Below, one piece after another: positions 59,759 through 64,000 of a DNA stretch of 64,000 nucleotides (position 1 is its first letter; each line of letters starts with the position of its first letter). The notes beneath the pieces were generated by a model. The model made no database searches, was not told where the DNA came from, and saw only the letters and a list, made by a program, of their open reading frames with translations. This DNA is from Anaerolineales bacterium. GTDB taxonomy: Bacteria; Chloroflexota; Anaerolineae; Anaerolineales; Villigracilaceae. A program made the position numbers and the translations under genes. The stretch is taken from assembly GCA_020847435.1 (NCBI GenBank), contig JADLBX010000056.1:29854-93853 (forward strand), read 5' to 3'.

Positions 59759-60685
59759 TCATTCTCCGCTCGACGCGGACTGCAACGGTTCTGTCTTGAC
59801 CTTTACCTGCCTCGCCCAATTGATGAAGACTACCGACCCGACGATGATTCCCGCGGCGGCGAGGACGCGCGGCGTCAGCGCCTCATTGGCTAACCACGCG
59901 CCGAGCAACACCGCCACCAACGGATTGACATACGCGTACGTCGCCACGAGTGACAGCGGCGCGTTCTGCAACAACCAAATGTACGCGACGAATCCGATCA
60001 TTGAACCAAATGTGATGAGATAGATCAGCCCGAGCCATGATTGCGTTGACACTTGCGCGAGGTTGAAAGTCCGCCATTCGCCCAGCGCGAGACTCACCAA
60101 AAAGATCGGCACGCTCCCCGCGAGCATCTCTGCCCCCGTCGTCATCAACGCGGACTTGGGTACGTCCGCGCTGCGGCTGTAAATGGATCCAAGCGACCAT
60201 AAAAACGAAGCGACAATCACCGCGATAGTTCCGATCGTGTCGAAGTGCAATCCGCCCGTCAACTCGGAGGGACCGACGAGCAGGTAAATGCCGATGAATC
60301 CGACCGCCAACCCGATCAGCGATAACGCTGTTGGTTTGACTCCGCGCGGGCGCAGCGCTTCGATTAACACCAGCCAAAGTGGAACCGTGCCAACGATCAA
60401 CGCCGCAACTCCCGATGGGATGCGCTGTTCGGCAAAAGAGACAAGTCCGTTGCCGCCGAGCAGTAGCAACGTGCCGATGATCGCCACCGATTTCCATTGC
60501 ACGCGCGTCGGCATATCATCTCCCGCCGCCCGCCGCCAAAGGACGAGTATCAAGCCTGAGATCAGAAACCGCAACCCCGCGTGCAAAAACGGCGGAATCG
60601 TCTCCACCGCGAACCGAATCGCAAGATAGGTCGAGCCCCAAACGATGTATAACGCGAGCAACGCAATCCATATTTTTGTTTTCAT
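59759..60685 (-). CDS. EamA-family (DMT) transporter
   Basis: The 308-residue protein has ten hydrophobic segments in two EamA repeats: WIALLALYIVWGSTYLAIRF with FLHAGLRFLISGLILVLWRR, and a second half from about residue 155 with ITFGSMIGFVAYIWLLQNAP. It is of the DMT superfamily, probably an exporter of amino acids or metabolites. The C-terminus is charged and short. It lies between glnA and the Ada-like gene with REP elements on both sides. Substrate is not known. Confidence 0.9.
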   Translation of the reverse strand: MKTKIWIALLALYIVWGSTYLAIRFAVETIPPFLHAGLRFLISGLILVLWRRAAGDDMPTRVQWKSVAIIGTLLLLGGNGLVSFAEQRIPSGVAALIVGTVPLWLVLIEALRPRGVKPTALSLIGLAVGFIGIYLLVGPSELTGGLHFDTIGTIAVIVASFLWSLGSIYSRSADVPKSALMTTGAEMLAGSVPIFLVSLALGEWRTFNLAQVSTQSWLGLIYLITFGSMIGFVAYIWLLQNAPLSLVATYAYVNPLVAVLLGAWLANEALTPRVLAAAGIIVGSVVFINWARQVKVKTEPLQSASSGE

Positions 60686-60702
60686 TCAACTCCATTTTTT
60701 TC

Positions 60703-60822
60703 ATGTCATTGCGAGGAGCGTTCGTTGCGACGAAGCAATCTCCTCAACACAGAAGATTGCTTCGCCCTCGCTTCGTCTTCGGACTACGTCCTCCGCTCAG
60801 CGCGACGGGCTCGCAATGACAT
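60703..60822. repeat. REP-like element, full copy; overlaps the ada-like 3' end
   Basis: ATGTCATTGCGAGGAGCG is the left end and GGGCTCGCAATGACAT the right end, 120 bp. The right end runs into the ada-like gene and supplies its last codons and stop. Confidence 0.85.
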
Positions 60823-61657
60823 TTTCAAACGCCAACAACGCCTTCTTCCTCAACTCGCCATAACGATACTTTCCAAACTCGCCAGCCTTGCGGACCACAC
60901 GATGGCATGGAATCAAAACCGCAATCGGGTTGTGTCCAACGGCGGTGCCGACCGCGCGCGTCGCTGTCGGCTTGCCGATTCTTGCCGCGATGCCTTCGTA
61001 CGTCGTCACCGCGCCTGCTGGGATTTGCAGTAACGCCTCCCACACCTTCAACTGGAAGTTCGTGCCGCGCAGGTGCAATGTCAGCGGTTTGATGCGCGGG
61101 CTGAATTGCAAATCGAAGATCGGACCGACGAGCGCGGCGGTGGCTCGATAATCCTCGATCATCTGCGCCTCTTTCCAGTCATTGACGAGATTGTCAATCG
61201 CCTCGCCTTCGCTTCCCTGTACGAAGCCGAGGTGACAAATGCCGCGCTCGGTGAGTCCGATGAGGGTCTTGCCGAACGGCGTGAGGTGGATTCCGTATCG
61301 AATCGTCACGCCTGCGCCTTTGGATTTGTATTCGCCTGGCGTCACGGCTTCGGTGGCGATAAATAAATCATGGAGGCGACCCAGACTCGACAGTCCGATT
61401 TGATGCGTGGTGTCCAGCAGATTCTCCGATTTGTCGAGCAGTTCCTTGGCGTTTTCCTTCGTCACAAATTGCAGGAAGCGCTTCGGGCTGACTCCCGCCC
61501 AACGTGTGAACAGTCGCTGGAAGTGATATTCGCTCAACCCAACATTCGCCGCGACCTGCTCGAGGCTTGGCTGGTCTTTGAAATGGTTTTCAAGGTACAG
61601 GATCGCCTGCTCGATACGCAGGTAATCTTCGGATGATTGTTTGAAGTCTGTGTTCAT
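60797..61657 (-). CDS. Ada-like bifunctional regulator and methylated-DNA methyltransferase
   Basis: The 286-residue protein has an AraC-type HTH (about 20-115, SLEQVAANVGLSEYHFQRLF then FTRWAGVSPKRFLQF) followed by a methylguanine methyltransferase domain. Its active-site motif is VLIPCHRVVRKAGEFGKYRY, preceded by AVGTAVGHNPIA. The N-terminal zinc domain of full Ada is absent. It repairs O6-methylguanine and probably controls its own expression. The last residues (VIASPSR) are encoded by a REP repeat end. It is near the 62-kb RNA. Confidence 0.9.
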   Translation of the reverse strand: MNTDFKQSSEDYLRIEQAILYLENHFKDQPSLEQVAANVGLSEYHFQRLFTRWAGVSPKRFLQFVTKENAKELLDKSENLLDTTHQIGLSSLGRLHDLFIATEAVTPGEYKSKGAGVTIRYGIHLTPFGKTLIGLTERGICHLGFVQGSEGEAIDNLVNDWKEAQMIEDYRATAALVGPIFDLQFSPRIKPLTLHLRGTNFQLKVWEALLQIPAGAVTTYEGIAARIGKPTATRAVGTAVGHNPIAVLIPCHRVVRKAGEFGKYRYGELRKKALLAFENVIASPSR

Positions 61658-61723
61658 AGTGTCTCCTTTTGATTGTATTCTATGAACAGCGCTTCCATCT
61701 GCCGACCCGATTCTTGCTGAATT

Positions 61724-61818
61724 ATGTCATTACGAAGACGCTTCAGCGTCTGAAGCAATCTCCTCATTTGCAGGGGATTGCTTCGTCGCGAAGAACAAGA
61801 GCTCTCCTCGCAATGACA
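61724..61818. repeat. REP-like element between Ada-like gene and the 62-kb RNA
   Basis: ATGTCATTACGAAGACGC is the left end and TCCTCGCAATGACA the right end, 95 bp. The inner pair is GAAGCAATCTCC / GGGGATTGCTTCG. Confidence 0.75.
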
Positions 61819-61821
61819 AAA

Positions 61822-61856
61822 AACAAAAACAGGCATGCGTGGGCATGCCTGTTAAC
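61822..61856 (-). terminator. Terminator of the 62-kb RNA
   Basis: AACAGGCATGC pairs with GCATGCCTGTT on the minus strand around CCAC and is followed by TTTGTTTTTT. Confidence 0.85.
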
Positions 61857-62218
61857 GACTCAGCATTAAAAAAGACAGCCCTTCCAAATACAAACAGATG
61901 GAATCCACCTGTATCACCGCGCTCCCTTGTCCCACAGATCGCTCTCTGGTTTTCGGGTGAGCAACAGAGTTTTTTTAAACCCGTTGCCGTGCGCTTTCTT
62001 CGGAAGGGAGAAAGGAGTCTGTGACAAACTCCAGAGGCATCCGCTGATCAATCCGATGTTTTCCGCTTCACCCTCTCCCCTCGGGAGAGGGAAGGGGTGA
62101 GGGATTAGCATGTCTCTCGCGAGACAGAACCTCCACCTCGTGGTCTCCGTTGGACAAATTGGCAATTTGTCCCACCAAAGACCCAGCCGCTAAATCTCCG
62201 AATATTCAGTTGTTAATG
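61857..62218 (-). ncRNA. Unidentified structured RNA or leader, minus strand
   Basis: A perfect promoter at 62225-62253 should start an RNA near 62218, and a terminator ends it near 61822. About 400 bases lie between. It contains hairpins GGACAAATTG / CAATTTGTCC, TGTCTC-GCGA-GAGACA, GGAGT...ACTCC (61995-62035) and CAACGGGTTT...AAACTCTGTTG. A long-range pair CCCTTCCGAA with TTTGGAAGGG closes its last part. A CCCTCTCCC-type repeat (62069-62106) lies inside. I checked it against RNase P, tmRNA, SRP and common riboswitch cores and saw no match. It may be a leader for the ada-like gene or a free RNA. Confidence 0.5.
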
Positions 62219-62224
62219 GCGGCG

Positions 62225-62253
62225 ATTGTACACGTATGGCACAACTCCGTCAA
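62225..62253 (-). promoter_or_regulatory. Strong sigma70-type promoter for the 62-kb RNA
   Basis: On the minus strand TTGACG (62248-62253) is 17 bases from TACAAT (62225-62230). It is divergent from the amine oxidase gene. Confidence 0.7.
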
Positions 62254-62268
62254 GCATAATTTTGGTGA

Positions 62269-62297
62269 TTGTGTTTTGGATTGATTTTCGATAAGAT
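62269..62297 (+). promoter_or_regulatory. Putative promoter of the amine oxidase gene
   Basis: TTGTGT (62269-62274) and TAAGAT (62292-62297) are 17 bases apart. Transcription would start near 62304, 21 bases before the ATG. Confidence 0.5.
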
Positions 62298-62324
62298 TCG
62301 TCCACTTCAACTTTGGAGGCTCCG

Positions 62325-63758
62325 ATGCAATCCGCACATTCGATTCAGGATTATCTCGACGTGGTGAAACAGGGGATCGTGAAAAAATTTGGAGACGGCA
62401 AGCCGAAGCGTGTCGTCATCGTGGGGGCGGGTCTCGCGGGACTTTCGGCTGGGTACGAACTGAGACGCGCTGGTCACACCCCGATCATTCTCGAAGCGCA
62501 GCAACGCGTCGGCGGACGCGTTTACACCCTGCGCGACCCGTTCACGGAGGGCTTGTACGCGGAAGTCGGCGCGATGAGAATTCCCCGCGCGCATACGTTG
62601 ACGATGGCGTACGTCGAGAAGTTTGGACTCAAGACCAACGATTTCACGATGGACAATCCCAACGCTTACTATTACATGGGTGGGAGGAAAGTCCGCGCGG
62701 CGGAGGCGGCGAAGGACCCGTCCTTGCTTGGGTTCGACGTCTCTGAAAAAGAAAAGGGAAAGACGGCGGGGAAGATGTACGAAGCCGCGCTCAAACCTTT
62801 GCTTGATACGCTCGAACGCGACGGCGACAAGGCGTGGGAAGAGATTATCGCAAAATATGACCAATATTCCACGCGTGAGTTTTTGGAGTTGAACGGCTGG
62901 TCGGAGGGGATGATCGAAATGTTCGGCTTGCTTGCGAATCAAGAGTCGGTGATGAACTCGTCGTTCCTCGAATTGTTCCGTGAAGATTCAGGCAACTATT
63001 ACACCAACATGATCGAACTGGATGGCGGCACGGATCGCTTGCCTCATGCATTCCTCCCCGAACTCAAAGAGAATATCCGCTTCGGCGCGAAGATGATCGC
63101 CATTGACCAATCGCCTACGGATGTGACGATCCACTATCAAACCCAAGCGGGACGGTTTGAAGAGAAAGGCGATTACGCAATAATCACCGTTCCATTCCCA
63201 GTGTTGCGGCATGTCGAAGTGTTGAAGCCATTTGCGCGTGCAAAAAATCGAGCGATTCGTCAGTTGCATTACGACGCCTCGGCAAAAATTCTATTTCAAT
63301 GCAAGCGCAGATTTTGGGAAGAGGACGACGGTATCTTTGGCGGCGGCACGATGACCGATCTGCCAATTCGCAATTTGTATTATCCCGACCACGGACGCGA
63401 AACGGGACGCGGCGTCATCCTTGCCAGTTACACTTGGTCAGAGGATGCCCAGCGTTGGGGCTCGCTCAAACCCGACGACCGCATCGCACAAGCGCTCGAC
63501 GATGTTGCCGAGATTCATCCGCAGATCACAAAAGAGTTTGAAGTCGGCACGTCATGGATGTGGCACGACGATGAATTTGCAGGCGGTGCGTTCGCATTGT
63601 TCGACCCTGGTCAGCAAACGTTACTGCATGATGAAATTATCAAACCCGAAGGGCGAATCCGTTTTGCGGGCGAGCATGCCTCACTCTATCACGCGTGGAT
63701 CCAAGGCGCGTTCGAATCGGGTCTGCGCGAGGCGATTGAGATTCATCGAGCTCCATAA
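62325..63758 (+). CDS. Flavin-dependent amine oxidase
   Basis: The 477-residue protein has the FAD-binding N-terminus RVVIVGAGLAGLSAGYELRR followed by PIILEAQQRVGGRVYTLRDP, the classical amine oxidase start. The C-terminal FAD motif GRIRFAGEHASLYHAWIQGA lies near residue 450. It resembles L-amino acid oxidases and monoamine oxidases and would make hydrogen peroxide and ammonia from an amine. I start at ATG 62325, with GGAGG five bases before it; a TTG four codons earlier has no such site. The substrate is not clear. Confidence 0.9.
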   Translation: MQSAHSIQDYLDVVKQGIVKKFGDGKPKRVVIVGAGLAGLSAGYELRRAGHTPIILEAQQRVGGRVYTLRDPFTEGLYAEVGAMRIPRAHTLTMAYVEKFGLKTNDFTMDNPNAYYYMGGRKVRAAEAAKDPSLLGFDVSEKEKGKTAGKMYEAALKPLLDTLERDGDKAWEEIIAKYDQYSTREFLELNGWSEGMIEMFGLLANQESVMNSSFLELFREDSGNYYTNMIELDGGTDRLPHAFLPELKENIRFGAKMIAIDQSPTDVTIHYQTQAGRFEEKGDYAIITVPFPVLRHVEVLKPFARAKNRAIRQLHYDASAKILFQCKRRFWEEDDGIFGGGTMTDLPIRNLYYPDHGRETGRGVILASYTWSEDAQRWGSLKPDDRIAQALDDVAEIHPQITKEFEVGTSWMWHDDEFAGGAFALFDPGQQTLLHDEIIKPEGRIRFAGEHASLYHAWIQGAFESGLREAIEIHRAP

Positions 63759-63803
63759 TGAAGTTCGTTCAGCAGTTGAACTGCCGCAGGATCAAAAAGA
63801 AAA

Positions 63804-63845
63804 AGACCTCACAGGACTATCAGACCTGTGAGGTCTATATTTTTA
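63804..63845 (+). terminator. Terminator after the amine oxidase gene
   Basis: AGACCTCACAGG (63804-63815) pairs with CCTGTGAGGTCT (63825-63836) and is followed by ATATTTTTAA. Confidence 0.85.
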
Positions 63846-63854
63846 ATTCCCCGC

Positions 63855-64000
63855 CGATGCCGTGTGCTACGAGGTTTTGAACCTGCTTTCGCAGGTGGGT
63901 CCCTACCCAGAAACGCCGCCTTGGCTCAGGCCTATCGCGTTATTTCTTTAGGAGTTAAAGACCCTTTTAAAAAGTGTTGGCTCAAAACGGAAGGGCAACA
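63855..64000 (+). ncRNA. ssrS: Possible 6S RNA (5' part, cut by window edge)
   Basis: The sequence has GCCGTGTGCTACG, AGGTTTTGAACCT, the overlapping hairpin ACCTGCTTTCGCAGGT, GGGTCCCTACCC and GAACGCCGCC-like AAACGCCGCC, then TTTCTTTAGGAGTTAAAGA. This is the kind of sequence seen in 6S RNAs of several bacterial phyla, a 180-200-base RNA that traps RNA polymerase. The identification is from memory of the pattern, and the closing 3' half is outside the window. The alternative is an unrelated structured RNA. Confidence 0.45.

Noticed and set aside
61914..62165. Minus-strand frame of 83 codons in the 62-kb RNA
   Set aside because: It is crossed by a repeat, lacks a ribosome site and shows no coding character.
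61857..62218. T-box, cobalamin, RNase P or tmRNA identity for the 62-kb RNA
   Set aside because: The T-box (GGTGGNACCGCG), B12 box, GAGGAAAGTCC and tRNA-like 3' end were all looked for and not found; only short similarities occur.

Overview
The window looks like a chromosomal segment of an uncultured member of the Chloroflexota, most likely class Anaerolineae. This is an inference from the gene repertoire (split glycine decarboxylase, MetA/MetY pair, family III CoA-transferase, guild cyclase with AAA and TPR regions), moderately high GC, and dense small interspersed repeats (ATGTCATTGCGA, TTCGACAGGCTCAG and CCCTCTCCC types). No rRNA, tRNA or CRISPR array was seen.

Layout. 1-3.2 kb: the end of an ECF sigma factor, a DUF4160/DUF2442 pair and an AT-rich P-loop ATPase. 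3.3-7.1 kb (minus): gcvH-gcvPA-gcvPB behind a tandem glycine riboswitch. 7.2-13.2 kb: a run of small stress genes (ArsR, SRPBCC, DUF1801, AraC, VOC, MarR, DUF1697, AlkD-like), with two promoters that share a LexA-like box. 13.4-23.2 kb: an MFS transporter, a putative membrane zincin, a UvrA-like ATPase, two RibD/DHFR-like reductases, a flap-exonuclease-like protein, a TumE-like pair and a GNAT. 23.2-28.7 kb (minus): aspartate-to-homocysteine genes lysC, asd, metY and metA, with a threonine-type attenuator before lysC and a SAM-I riboswitch before metY. 28.7-40.5 kb: a GNAT, a CoA-transferase, a large soluble-adenylyl-cyclase-like protein with a methyltransferase, an alcohol dehydrogenase, PAP2, a homocysteine methyltransferase and three small membrane proteins. 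40.5-52.8 kb (plus): fmt, glpD, a five-gene glycan-type cassette (GT2, WbqC, methyltransferase, DegT-like, GT2), a phosphatase, panE-like, a diguanylate cyclase and a nucleoside kinase. 52.9-58 kb (minus): a methyltransferase and a tightly coupled HsdR / small protein / AbiEii-like nucleotidyltransferase operon. 58.3-64 kb: glnA, an EamA transporter, an Ada-like protein, an unidentified RNA or leader with its own promoter and terminator, a flavin amine oxidase and the start of a possible 6S RNA.

The genes join in one visible theme: amino-acid metabolism under RNA control (glycine cleavage, aspartate family, methionine, glutamine synthetase). A second theme is non-coding structure. The window holds a 93-bp cloverleaf repeat whose two copies differ by a compensatory change, a TIR-bounded MITE-like repeat in three copies, six REP-like copies, and palindromes whose arms are 7-8-nt tandem repeats. 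One of these palindromes sits inside the second glycine aptamer. The best candidates for undescribed biology are the HsdR-AbiEii operon, the lysC attenuator, the repeat-armed palindromes and the 62-kb RNA.
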